Part shown: positions 51,995-61,000 of the stretch, in pieces
How the letters are laid out: each line of letters opens with the position of its first letter
How positions within the stretch are numbered: the stretch's first letter is position 1
Source of the DNA: Streptacidiphilus sp. PB12-B1b
Lineage (GTDB): Bacteria; Actinomycetota; Actinomycetes; Streptomycetales; Streptomycetaceae
Length of the DNA: 64,000 nt
Direction: 5' to 3'
Assembly (NCBI RefSeq): GCF_014084125.1
Contig: NZ_CP048405.1
Span: forward strand, 6,758,001-6,822,000
The notes under the pieces: model-generated
Databases searched by the model: none
Seen by the model: the letters and a program-made list of their open reading frames with translations, nothing else
What the model was told of the DNA's origin: nothing
Translations under genes and position numbers: made by a program

Positions 51995-52035
51995 CGAAGG
52001 CCCGCCGTCCCGTGGAACCGGACGGCGGGCCTTCG
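51995..52035. terminator. Terminator after sdhB
   Basis: CGAAGGCCCGCCGTCC (51995-52010) pairs perfectly with 52020-52035 around a 9-nt loop, between convergent genes. Confidence 0.9.
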
Positions 52036-52055
52036 CCATGTGCGTCGGCCGTGCG

Positions 52056-52331
52056 CTACTCCGCCGCGGCCTCGCCCGCCCGGGCCGCCGCGGCGCGCTG
52101 GGAGCGCAGCGCGCGGACGCCCACCCAGCCGACCATGACGCCGAGGACCAGCGAGGTCAGCGCGAGGGTGGCATGGATCCAGAAGTACGCGGTGGGGCGC
52201 GAGTGGTCGCCGTGGACGAAGGCCAGGCCCTCGCCGTCGGCCCACAGGTTCTTGAAGAACGTCACCCAGATCCAGACGCTCCAGACACCGAAGGCGGTCA
52301 GGAACCAGGAGGCGCGGCGGCTCAGTTTCAT
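52056..52331 (-). CDS. SCO4848-family small membrane protein
   Basis: A 91-residue protein with two membrane helices (SWFLTAFGVWSVWIWVTFFKNLW and FWIHATLALTSLVLGVMVGWVGVRAL), separated by a short charged loop (GEGLAFVHGDHSRPTA), and an Ala/Arg-rich tail. It matches the SCO4848 family conserved between sdhCDAB and a D-Ala-D-Ala carboxypeptidase in streptomycetes. Its function is unknown. ATG at 52331 starts at the expected MKLSRRASWF. It is divergent from the carboxypeptidase gene with 79 bp between the starts. Confidence 0.85.
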   Translation of the reverse strand: MKLSRRASWFLTAFGVWSVWIWVTFFKNLWADGEGLAFVHGDHSRPTAYFWIHATLALTSLVLGVMVGWVGVRALRSQRAAAARAGEAAAE

Positions 52332-52410
52332 GCCCCCAGTATGAGAGGGCCGACCGGGGGTCTTCCGGCGGGTCCGGTGAGCGATCCGATGGATCGGGTA
52401 CCGTCGGTCC

Positions 52411-53622
52411 GTGCGTCTAGACAATCGTCTCGTATGGATGGCAGCACCCCTGTGCGCCGCGGTGGTCCTCGGCGGCCCGGCCTCGGCCGCCTCCGCCGCC
52501 GCCCCGGCCTCCGCCAAGGCGGCCCCCCGTCCGCCCGCCGTGATGTCCTCGGTGGGCGGCGCCCAACTGGCCCTCGCCGGGGTGCGCAGCGAGCCGCTGC
52601 CCGGCTCCCCGGCACTGCCGGCCGACCTGTCGGCGCTGGCGTGGATCGTCTCCGACGCCGGCAGCGGCGACGTGCTGGCGGCCAAGGACGCCCACTGGCA
52701 GCTGCCCCCGGCGAGCACGCTGAAGACGCTGTTCGCGGACACCGTGCTGCCCAGGATTCCCGCCTCGGAGACCCATCTGGTGACCGCGGCGGACCTGGCC
52801 GGGATGGGCCAGGGCAGCAGCGAGGTCGGGGTGGTGCCCGGGCAGACCTACAAGGTGTCCGACCTGTGGCTGGGGGTGTTCCTGCGCTCCGGCAACGACG
52901 CGGTGCACGTGCTGGCGGCGATGAACGGCGGCGTACCGGCCACCGTCACCGCCATGCAGGCGCAGGCGCGGGCGCTGGGCGCGGACGACACCCATGTGGT
53001 GACCCCGGACGGCTACGACGAACCCGGACAGGTCTCCTCGGCGTACGACCTGAGCCTGTTCGCCCGGGCCGGGCTGCGGAACCCGCAGTTCGCCGCGTAC
53101 TGCGCGACGGCCTCGGCGGAGTTCCCCGGCGGGCCGAGCACCCGGAACAAGCCCTTCGAGATCGACAACACCGACCGGATGCTGTCCGGCATCGACGGTG
53201 TCAGCCGCTATCCGGGACTGATCGGGGTGAAGAACGGCTACACCACCAACGCCGGGAACACCCTGGTGGTGGCGGCCCGGCGGGGCGGCCGGACGATCCT
53301 GGTGACCGTGATGAACCCGCAGAGCGGCAAGTTCAACGCCGTCTACGGCGAGGCCCGGGAGCTGCTGGACTGGGGCTTCGCCGCCGACGGCCGGGTACGC
53401 CCGGTCGGCAGCCTGAACCCGGCCCCGGCGGCGCCCTCGGCGGCCGGGGCGCACCGGGGCAGGGTGCCCGGCTCCAAGCGTCCCGGCGCCGGGGCGCTGA
53501 CCGCGTCGGACGCGGGCAACGCCCCGGGCACGCTCGGCTGGACGGCGGCCTGCGGGGCCGCGGCCCTGGCCATCGCCACCGGCGCGGTGCTGGTGGTGCG
53601 CAGGCGCCGCCGCACCGGCTGA
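52411..53622 (+). CDS. D-alanyl-D-alanine carboxypeptidase (peptidase S11), membrane-anchored
   Basis: A 403-residue low-molecular-mass penicillin-binding protein. A signal peptide (about residues 1-30, RLVWMAAPLCAAVVLGGPASA) leads to the S11 domain with SxxK in PPASTLKTLFAD, SxN in FLRSGNDAVHVLAA and KTG as VKNGYTTNAG, where KNG replaces KTG. It trims the stem-peptide D-Ala of peptidoglycan. The C-terminus has a linker and a membrane helix before RRRRRTG, so the enzyme is anchored from the C-terminal side. GTG at 52411 is the likeliest start. KNG for KTG is seen in some actinomycete homologues but should reduce beta-lactam affinity (inference). Confidence 0.9.
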   Translation: MRLDNRLVWMAAPLCAAVVLGGPASAASAAAPASAKAAPRPPAVMSSVGGAQLALAGVRSEPLPGSPALPADLSALAWIVSDAGSGDVLAAKDAHWQLPPASTLKTLFADTVLPRIPASETHLVTAADLAGMGQGSSEVGVVPGQTYKVSDLWLGVFLRSGNDAVHVLAAMNGGVPATVTAMQAQARALGADDTHVVTPDGYDEPGQVSSAYDLSLFARAGLRNPQFAAYCATASAEFPGGPSTRNKPFEIDNTDRMLSGIDGVSRYPGLIGVKNGYTTNAGNTLVVAARRGGRTILVTVMNPQSGKFNAVYGEARELLDWGFAADGRVRPVGSLNPAPAAPSAAGAHRGRVPGSKRPGAGALTASDAGNAPGTLGWTAACGAAALAIATGAVLVVRRRRRTG

Positions 53623-53640
53623 CCCGCCGCCCGCAGGCTG

Positions 53641-53886
53641 CTACTTCGGGTCGGTGGTGGCGTCCGACTCGGCCGCGCCGGCGGCGCTCTCGGCGGCGGC
53701 GACCTTCTGCGCCATCTGCTGCGCCAGGCTGCCCGACGGCCCGCCGGTGGCGGCTGCGGCCGGTCCGCCGGTGGCAGCCGCGCCCGCGGGCACGGTGGCC
53801 GCCTGGCTGCCGTGGCCGGAGCAGCCGGTGAGGGCGAGGGCCGCTGCGGCGCAGGCCGCCACGGCCAGGGCGGTGGTCCGGCGCAT
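53641..53886 (-). CDS. Small putative lipoprotein
   Basis: An 81-residue exported protein. The signal has the lipobox LTGC (Cys22) after RRTTALAVAACAAAALAL, followed by SGHGSQ and a repetitive Ala/Gly/Thr segment (AAATGGPAAAATGGP). It ends in an Ala/Glu/Asp-rich helix. It starts 3 bp after the stop of the next upstream gene, so the two exported-protein genes are one operon. No domain is recognised. A role linked to the neighbouring two-component system is possible from position only. Confidence 0.65.
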   Translation of the reverse strand: MRRTTALAVAACAAAALALTGCSGHGSQAATVPAGAAATGGPAAAATGGPSGSLAQQMAQKVAAAESAAGAAESDATTDPK

Positions 53887-53888
53887 CG

Positions 53889-54335
53889 TCACTTGTCCTT
53901 GCCGTTGTCGTTGGCGGCGCACCAGGTCTTCACCGAGGCCAGGTCGGACTGGCGCTGGTGCAGCATCGGCACCAGCGACTGCCGGTAGGTCAGCCGGTCC
54001 TGCAGATAGGTCTCGATCGCGGTGTGACCGGCGTTCTTGGCGTCCTGGACGCGCTGCGAGAGCCGGGCGACCGAGCCGACCTCGGTGGCCGGGCCGTCCA
54101 GGCGGGCGAGGTCGCGGGTGATGCGCTGCTGCACCCGGCCGGCCCGCAGGCAGACGGCGTGGGCCCCGTCCGACTTCGGCCCGGCGGCGGGGCTGCTCGC
54201 GGCCGGGCTCCCGACCGCCGTGCTCCCGGCCGCCGGGCTGCTCGCGGCGAAGGCCGGGGCGCTCGCACCGAGCAGCGACCCCGCGAGGGCGAGGGCGGCG
54301 ACGCCCGAGACGACGGAGGTTCGTCGGATGGACAT
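53889..54335 (-). CDS. Exported protein of unknown function
   Basis: A 148-residue protein with a Sec signal peptide (RRTSVVSGVAALALAGSLLGASAPAFA). A Ser/Ala/Gly-rich linker follows, then a mature helical domain of about 95 residues containing two cysteines (AHAVCLRAGRV and VKTWCAAND) likely to form a disulfide. The pattern RVQQRITRDLARLDGP to SLVPMLHQRQSDLASV resembles small helical secreted proteins common in streptomycetes, without known function. ATG at 54335 has GGAGG upstream. The gene lies downstream of the histidine kinase gene in the same direction, separated by 155 bp. Confidence 0.72.
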   Translation of the reverse strand: MSIRRTSVVSGVAALALAGSLLGASAPAFAASSPAAGSTAVGSPAASSPAAGPKSDGAHAVCLRAGRVQQRITRDLARLDGPATEVGSVARLSQRVQDAKNAGHTAIETYLQDRLTYRQSLVPMLHQRQSDLASVKTWCAANDNGKDK

Positions 54336-54490
54336 GGGAGGTCTCCTCCTGCTCGTCGGGACGCGGTTGACGCCCCGTCTGCCCAGGAGGCTAGGAGGGA
54401 TCCTTGTGGAAACCCTGTGGCGGACCCCGGCTCGACCCCGGCCCGCATCACCGCAGGTCAGGGCCGGTTGCGGGGTCAGGGCCGGTGGGA

Positions 54491-55969
54491 TCAGGGCCGG
54501 TAGGCCAGCCAGTCGCGGCGCAGCCGCAGGGTGGCCGCGGCGGCCGGCTCCTGGGCCAGCGGCAGCCGTACCTCGACCCGGGTGCCGAGCGGCTGCGTCC
54601 AGCCGGGCGGCGGGGGCGGGTCGGTGATCCGCACCGTGCCGTGGTGCAGCGCGACCTGCTGGGCGACCAGGGTCAGGCCCAGCCCCGAGCCGGGGCTGCC
54701 GGGCCCGCGCCGGAACCGGGCGAAGACGGATTCGCGCTGGTCGGCGGGGATGCCGGGGCCGGTGTCGTCCACGGTCAGCAGCGCCTCGCCGCCGCTGCGG
54801 CGCAGGCTGACGCAGACCCGTGGCGGCGGCCCCTGGCGGGGATCCCGGCGGGCGCCGTGGACCAGGGCGTTGCCGATCAGGTTGTCCACCACCATCCGCA
54901 GGCCCGGCTCCCAGCCGTGCAGCCGCAGCGAGTGCGCGGAGCTGACCTCGATGTCGGCGTGCGGGCGGAGCCGGCGGGCGTCGGCGACCGAGGCCTCGAC
55001 GAGTTCGGCGAGGTCCAGCGCGGTGAAGGCGTCGGCCTGGACCAGGTCGCCCTGGGCCAGCGAGCGCAGCGCGGTGAGCAGGCCGAGCATGCGGGCGTGC
55101 TCGGCCTGGAGGTCGTCCAGCACCTCGGCGCGGTCCTGCGGGGCGAGGTCGGGGTGGGCCAGGACGTCCAGGTTGGTGCGCATGCTCATCAGCGGGGTGC
55201 GCAGTTCGTGCGAGGCGGAGGCGGCGAAGGCCCGGGCGGTCTCCAGCGCCTCGGCGGTACGGGCGGCCTGGTCGTCGTAGCGGCTGAGCACGGTCTGCAG
55301 GGTCAGCGCCAGGTCGTCCACCTCGGTGACCCGGGTCGGCCGGTGCTGCAGCCGGGCGGCCGGGTCGTCCGGGTCGAGCCCGCTGGTGCGGCGCTGCAAC
55401 TGCCGCAGCGGGCGGGCGGCCAGTTCGGCGATGGGGAACGCCAGCAGGCCGCCGACCGGGGCGGCGATCAGCGCGACCAGCAGGATGCGGCGGCGCACGG
55501 TCGCCGCCTCGTCCTTGACGGCGGAGGCGGGCGAGAACAGCCACAGGGTGCCCGCGGGCTGACCCCCGGCGGCGGCGACCGGCTGGCCCAGCGCCCGCCA
55601 GCCGGTGCCGTCCGCGAGCACGGTCACCGGGTTGCCGGTGGGCACGGGCAGCGCCACCGAGGGGTCGGGCTGCCCGCCCTCGCTGACCAGGGTGGTTCCC
55701 GAGGCGGTGGTGACCCGCACGCCGACGTCCAGCGCGGCGGCGGTGAGCCGGTGCTGCTGGTTGGCCTCCTGCCGGGAGCGCCCGTCGTCGGCGGCGCGCA
55801 GGACGGTCCGGGCGTCCGGCAGCGCGGCGGCGGCGCGCTGCCGCAGCCGGCCGTCCTCCCCGCTGTGCAGGTCGCGGTTGACCAGGCCCAGCAGCAGCAC
55901 CCCGGACAGCAGCACCAGCACCGGCACCAGGGCGGCGGTGACCAGGGCGATCCGGGTGGAGAGCCTCAT
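54491..55969 (-). CDS. Membrane sensor histidine kinase
   Basis: A 492-residue kinase. A first membrane helix lies at about 8-30, an extracellular domain of about 130 residues contains many Ala/Asp, and a second helix lies at about 165-190, followed by HAMP (RPLRQLQRRTSGLD). HisKA has the phospho-acceptor His254 in ASASHELRTPLMSM, and the ATPase domain has NLIGNALVHGARR, VDDTGPGIPAD and GSGLGLTLVAQQVALHHG. The ATG overlaps the regulator's stop (ATGA), so the pair is co-translated. The signal is unknown; nearby envelope genes suggest a cell-surface stimulus (inference). Confidence 0.9.
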   Translation of the reverse strand: MRLSTRIALVTAALVPVLVLLSGVLLLGLVNRDLHSGEDGRLRQRAAAALPDARTVLRAADDGRSRQEANQQHRLTAAALDVGVRVTTASGTTLVSEGGQPDPSVALPVPTGNPVTVLADGTGWRALGQPVAAAGGQPAGTLWLFSPASAVKDEAATVRRRILLVALIAAPVGGLLAFPIAELAARPLRQLQRRTSGLDPDDPAARLQHRPTRVTEVDDLALTLQTVLSRYDDQAARTAEALETARAFAASASHELRTPLMSMRTNLDVLAHPDLAPQDRAEVLDDLQAEHARMLGLLTALRSLAQGDLVQADAFTALDLAELVEASVADARRLRPHADIEVSSAHSLRLHGWEPGLRMVVDNLIGNALVHGARRDPRQGPPPRVCVSLRRSGGEALLTVDDTGPGIPADQRESVFARFRRGPGSPGSGLGLTLVAQQVALHHGTVRITDPPPPPGWTQPLGTRVEVRLPLAQEPAAAATLRLRRDWLAYRP

Positions 55970-56661
55970 CGCGCGCCACCGGCCCGCAGCACGAAGCCGA
56001 CCCCGCGCACGGTCTGCACCAGCCGTGGCCGCCCGCCCGCTTCGAGCTTGCGGCGGAGGTAGCTGACGAAGGTGTCCACGACGTCGGTGCGGACGTCGAA
56101 GTCGTAGCCCCAGACGCGTTCCAGCAGCTGGTCGCGGGTGAGCACGATCCCGGCGTTGCGGGCCAGCACCTCCAGCAGCTCGTACTCGCGCCGGGTGAGG
56201 CCGACCGGCAGGTCCTGGTAGAGCACCTCGCGGGTGTGCGGGTCGACGGTCAGCTCGCCGACCCGCAGCGGGTCGCTGGGCCGGGGCGGCCTGCGGCGCA
56301 GCAGCGCGTGCAGCCGCAGCACCAGCTCCTGCAGCGCGAACGGCTTCACCAGGTAGTCGTCGGCCCCTGCCTGCAGCCCGGCCAGCCGGTCGTCCAGCTG
56401 GTCCAGCGCGGACAGCATCAGCACCGGCGTCTCCTCCCCGGCGGCGCGCAGCCGCCGGCACACCTCGGTGCCGGACAGGTCCGGCATGGAGACGTCGAGC
56501 ACCAGCACGTCCGGCGCGGACCCCCGGTGCGCGGCCAGCGCCGCCTCCCCGCCCTCCGCCAGCTCCACCGAGAACCCGCTGAGCCGCAGCCCCCGCTCCA
56601 GCGACCGCCGGATCGCCGCATCGTCGTCCACCACCAGCACCCTGCCGTGCCGCTCACCCAT
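55966..56661 (-). CDS. OmpR-family response regulator
   Basis: A 231-residue regulator. The receiver has the acidic triad in VLVVDDDAAIRRS, phospho-acceptor Asp56 in VLVLDVSMPDLSG and Lys in DDYLVKPFALQEL. The winged-helix domain holds DVRTDVVDTFVSYLRRKLEAGG and ends with VQTVRGVGFVLRAGGAR. It forms a two-gene operon with the kinase downstream. Its targets are unknown; the co-directional small exported-protein genes at 53.6-54.3 kb are candidates by position only. No DNA repeat was found that I could assign as its operator. Confidence 0.92.
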   Translation of the reverse strand: MGERHGRVLVVDDDAAIRRSLERGLRLSGFSVELAEGGEAALAAHRGSAPDVLVLDVSMPDLSGTEVCRRLRAAGEETPVLMLSALDQLDDRLAGLQAGADDYLVKPFALQELVLRLHALLRRRPPRPSDPLRVGELTVDPHTREVLYQDLPVGLTRREYELLEVLARNAGIVLTRDQLLERVWGYDFDVRTDVVDTFVSYLRRKLEAGGRPRLVQTVRGVGFVLRAGGAR

Positions 56662-56739
56662 CGCCCTCGCCCACTTCCACTCGCCCGAGCCCAGAGCACC
56701 CTCTCAGACCCGGGTAAGGGCGGCCCAGGGGATCCCCGC

Positions 56740-57846
56740 TCAGCCCCGGGGGCGGGTGGGGTGGCGGCGGCGGTGGGCGAGGTGGGTGGTGGCGGCGCCG
56801 GTGGCGAAGGCGGTGGCGAGGGCGGCGAGGAGGGCGGCCGGGCGCGGGGGCGGGAGCGGGCGGGTGCGGCAGGGAGAGGGAGAGGGGGACGGCGGGGCGG
56901 GCGAAGGTGAGGGTGCGGGCGCGGGGGTGGGGGTGGCTTCGGTGGCGGACTGCCAGGCTTCCTGGGCGCGGTCGAGGGCGCGTCGGCGGGCGGCGTCCGG
57001 GTCGGCCGTGGCGGTCCAGGCGGTGCAGTAGAACAGCCAGCGGAAGATGAAGTTGATCCACAGCAGCAGCGCCACCGGGGTGCCGAAGGCGCCGTAGACG
57101 CTCTTGCGGGCGACGTCGCTGAGGTAGGCGGAGAGCAGCTGCTTCAGCAGCTCGAAGCCGACCGCGCCCATCAGCGCGCCCTGCGCCACCACCGTCCGGC
57201 GCTGGTCGCCGATCCGCGGCAGCCCCACCAGTACGTACGCGAACAGCAGCATGTCCGAGCCGATGGCGATCAGCACCGCGGCGGCCGAGAGCAGGAACCG
57301 GCCGACGCTGGAGTGCTGGATCCCCAGCCAGTGGGCGAGCTGCCCGGTGAGCGCGCTGGTGAGCGCCGACGCGCCGAGCGACACCGCGGCGACCGGGCCG
57401 AGGCCGAGCAGCACGCCGACGTCCAGCACCCTGCGCAGCACCGGGTTGCCGGGCTCGGCCGGCAGCCGCCACACGGTGCGGATGGAGACCCGGGTGGTGT
57501 TGACCCAGCCGAGCCCGGAGACCAGCAGCAGCGCTCCGCCGACCACCCCGACCGTCCCGGCGTTGCGCACCAGCGCGTCCAGGTCCAGGGCGTTGGCCAG
57601 CCCGGGGAGCTGGTCCTCGATCCGGTCCTGGAAGTGCCGCACCTGGCTGCCGCTGAGGGCGCTGACGGCGACCGCCATAGCGACGGTGAGCAGCGGGAAC
57701 AGCGCGAGGAAGCCGAAGAAGGTGACGGCCCCGGCCAGTTGGTTCGAGCCGACGTCGTTGAAGTGCTCGAACACCCGGTAGGGACGGGACTTCAGCACCC
57801 AGGCCGCCACCGGGCCGATCATCGGCAGCCGCGTCAACCAGTCCAT
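56740..57846 (-). CDS. YihY/virulence factor BrkB family membrane protein
   Basis: A 368-residue protein with six membrane helices in the YihY/RNase BN-like fold (GAVTFFGFLALFPLLTVAMAV, GVVGGALLLVSGLGWVNTTR, LDVGVLLGLGPVAAVSLG and others) and the RVFEHFNDVGSNQLAGAVTFF start region. The C-terminal 90 residues are an unusual Pro/Ser/Ala-rich cytoplasmic or extracellular tail (TPTPAPAPSPSPAPPSPSPSP) ending in a possible seventh helix and basic residues. The function is not established; homologues act in envelope transport or complement resistance. ATG at 57846 has GGAGG upstream. It is divergent from the large glycosyltransferase gene. Confidence 0.88.
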   Translation of the reverse strand: MDWLTRLPMIGPVAAWVLKSRPYRVFEHFNDVGSNQLAGAVTFFGFLALFPLLTVAMAVAVSALSGSQVRHFQDRIEDQLPGLANALDLDALVRNAGTVGVVGGALLLVSGLGWVNTTRVSIRTVWRLPAEPGNPVLRRVLDVGVLLGLGPVAAVSLGASALTSALTGQLAHWLGIQHSSVGRFLLSAAAVLIAIGSDMLLFAYVLVGLPRIGDQRRTVVAQGALMGAVGFELLKQLLSAYLSDVARKSVYGAFGTPVALLLWINFIFRWLFYCTAWTATADPDAARRRALDRAQEAWQSATEATPTPAPAPSPSPAPPSPSPSPCRTRPLPPPRPAALLAALATAFATGAATTHLAHRRRHPTRPRG

Positions 57847-58067
57847 GTCACCGCACCTCCATGGGTTCGGACCGCCGGCGGCGGGGCCGGAGGCGGGGCG
57901 CGGGGGCTCGTGTCGGAGCGTCCGGCGGCCGGGGCTGACGAGGCATCATGGGCGGGATGCGGCACCTCGCTAGGGTTGATGACGGTACATAACTATAGGT
58001 CCGTATTGGTGGGAACCCTCCGCCGACGCCGCCCAGGCACGACACCCAGGAAAGGCCCGCGCCGCCC
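57847..58067. other. Divergent promoter region with AT-rich patch
   Basis: A 221-bp gap between the BrkB-like and GT2/CDP-glycerol genes. It contains the only clearly AT-rich patch of this region (57975-58010, including TAACTATAGG and GTATTGG), a probable promoter for the glycosyltransferase gene. Hexamer spacing does not give one clear promoter. Confidence 0.4.
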
Positions 58068-61000
58068 ATGGAATCCCGACTCTCCGTCGTCGTCCCCGTC
58101 CACAACGTCGAGGCGTACCTGCAGGAGTGCCTGGAGTCGATCCGGGGGCAGAGCTTCGGGGAGTTCGACGTCGTCCTGATCGACGACGGGTCCACCGACC
58201 GCAGCGCGGAGATCGCCGAGTCCTTCGCCGCCCGCGACCCCCGGTTCCGGCTGTTCCGGCAGCCCAACGAGGGGCTCGGCGCGGCCCGCAACGCAGGACT
58301 GCTGCGGATCTCCCCCGGCAGCGAGTACCTGGCCTTCGTGGACAGCGACGACACCCTGCCGCCGGACGCCTACCGGCTGCTGGTGGACACCCTGGACGGG
58401 ACCGGCTCCGACTTCGCCGCCGGAAACGTCATGCGCTTCCGCTCGGTGGGCTCGGTGGCGTCCCCGATCCACCGCAAGCCCTTCGCGGACACCCTGCTGC
58501 GCACCCACATCACCCGTACGCCCGCCCTGGTCACCGACCGCACCGTGTGGAACAAGGTGTACCGGCGCAGCTTCTGGGACCGGCACACGTTCCGCTACCC
58601 CGAGGGCATCCTGTACGAGGACGCCCCGGTCACCATCCCCGCGCACTTCGCCGCCGAACGCGTGGACGTGCTGCGCACCCCGGTCTACAACTGGCGTGAG
58701 CGCGAGGCCGGCGCGCCCTCCATCACCCAGCGGCGCAACGACACCCGGGGCATGCGCGACCGGATCACCTCCATCGACCTGGTCCGCGCCTTCCTGGGCC
58801 GACAGCGGTCCGCGCAGGCCGCGCAGCACCTGCGGCTGTACGACGAGAACGTCGCCAACGAGGAGCTGCACCTGTTCATCAAGGTGCTGCGCCGCGCCGA
58901 CGAGGAGTTCCGCAGCGCCTACATGGAGGCCGTCGGCGGCCTGCTCGGCCGGATCGACCCGGCCGCGCTGCGCGCCTGCCCCGAGCCCGCCCGGCTGAAG
59001 CTGCACCTGACCGCCGCCGGACGCCTGGACGACCTGCTCGAGCTGCTCGCCTACGAGGAGGAGTACGGCGCCGCCATCCCGCTGCGCGGCGGCCCCCTCG
59101 GCCACCGCGCCGACTACCCCTTCCTGCGCGACCGCCCGCCCGTCCCGGCCGCGGTGCTGAAGGTCGGCCCGGAACTGGCCGTGGAGACCAGGCTGGACGC
59201 GACGGCTTGGCGCGACGGCGTGCTGCAGCTCTCCGGCCGGGCCTGGACCGCGCACCTGGGCGCGGAACGCCGGGCCACCTCGGCCAAGGCCCTGGTGCTG
59301 CGCGAGGTCGGCGGCCGACGCGCCCTGCTGCTGCCCACCCGGACCGTCAGCGGCCCGCAGGCCACCGCGGAGTCCGGGCAGAGCCTGCTCAGCTACGACT
59401 GGGCCGGTTTCGTCGGCCGGCTGGACCCGCTCCGGCTGCGGCACCGGGGCCAGTGGCGGGAGGGCAGTTGGCGGGCGAGCGTGCTGCTGCCCGGCGGCGG
59501 CCGACTGCGCCGCAGCCGGATCCGGACGGCCGGCGCCGGCAGCGCCCGGCACCCCTCGCCGCAGTGGGTGGAGCGGGACGTCCGGATCGTCCCGCAGATC
59601 AGGGACTCCCACCTGTACGTCGAGGTGGAGCGGGTGCGGGCGCGGATCACCGGCGCGGCGGCGCTCGCCGGGGGCATCGAACTGACCGGCACGGTCTGCG
59701 CCGAGACCGCCGCCGCCAACGGCATCAGCGACGGCGACGGCGTCCGGGCCTGGCTGCGGCTGCGGCGCTCGGACGCCCCCGACAGCGCCCCGGTGGACCT
59801 GCCGCTGCACCTGGGCCAACCGGTCGGCGGCGCAAGCCCGTTCCGGGTCCGGCTCACCCCGCAGGCCCTCGGCGACCCCGCCGCGCCCGCCGCGCTCCCC
59901 CGTGACGACCGCTTCTGGGACAGCCAACTCCTGCTCCGGGGCGGCCGGTTGCTGCCCCTGGTGCTGGACGAGCGGGAGAGCCCGGACAGCCTGCAGCAGC
60001 TGTCGTCCGGCCCGGAGGGGGCCCCGCCGCGGGTGCTGCACGTCAAGCGCTCACCGCGCGGCTACCTCCAGGTCTGCGAGCAACTGCCGCGCCCGCTGGT
60101 CGAGTACCTGGCGCCGCTGCCCGACGGCAGCGGCTTCACCCTGGCCGGACGGCTGCCGCTGACCGGCCGTCACCAACTGCAGCTGCGGCTGGCCCGGGAC
60201 TGGAGCGGCGAGGTGCACCACCACCCGGTGGAGGCCGTCGACGGCCACTTCACCGCCCGGCTGCACGGCGCGGCGGACCACTCCTACGCCGGCGACGTCC
60301 CGCTGCAGCCCGGCTCCTGGACCCTGGCCGTGACCGGCTGGCCCGGCTGCCCGGCCCCGGAGCCGCTGCCGCTGCAACTCGCCTCCCGGGCGCACCACCT
60401 GGTCCCGGCCGCGACCACGGTCAAGGGCGCCCGGATGACCCTGGACCGGGTCGGCTACGACCAGCTGTCGCTGACCGTCCACCACACCCTGGACGCCGGG
60501 ACGGCCAACGGCTACCGGCAGCGGCTGCTGCGCACCGTCGACTACCCGGCCGCCCGCCGCCTCCCGCTGCGCGACGCCGTGCTCTACGACGACTTCGGCG
60601 GCAAGCGCTTCGGCGACTCCCCGCGCGCCGTCCACGCCGAACTGGTACGGCGCGGCGCGCCCCTGGAGCACCTGTGGACCGTCTGCGACGGCCAAGTGGA
60701 CCTGCCCGCGACCGCGACCGCGCTGCCGGTGCGCAGCCCCGAGTGGTACGAGGCGCTGGCGCGCTGCCGCTACATCGTCGGCAACACCCACCTGCCGCCG
60801 TGGATCGAGCGCCGCGAGGGCCAGGTCGTCGTCCAGACCTGGCACGGCACCCCGCTCAAGCGGATCGGCCACGACTTCGAGAACACCCTCTTCAGCAGCA
60901 CCGGCTACCTGGACGACCTGGACCGGGAGTCCCGGCAGTGGAGCCTGCTGCTGTCGCCCAACCGGTTCAGCACCCCGATCCTGCGCCGGGCGCTGCGCTT

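Noticed and set aside
52411-52424. GTCTAGAC sequence at the start of the carboxypeptidase gene as a DasR box
   Set aside because: Three mismatches to TGGTCTAGACCA over the 12-bp core, and it lies within the coding start.
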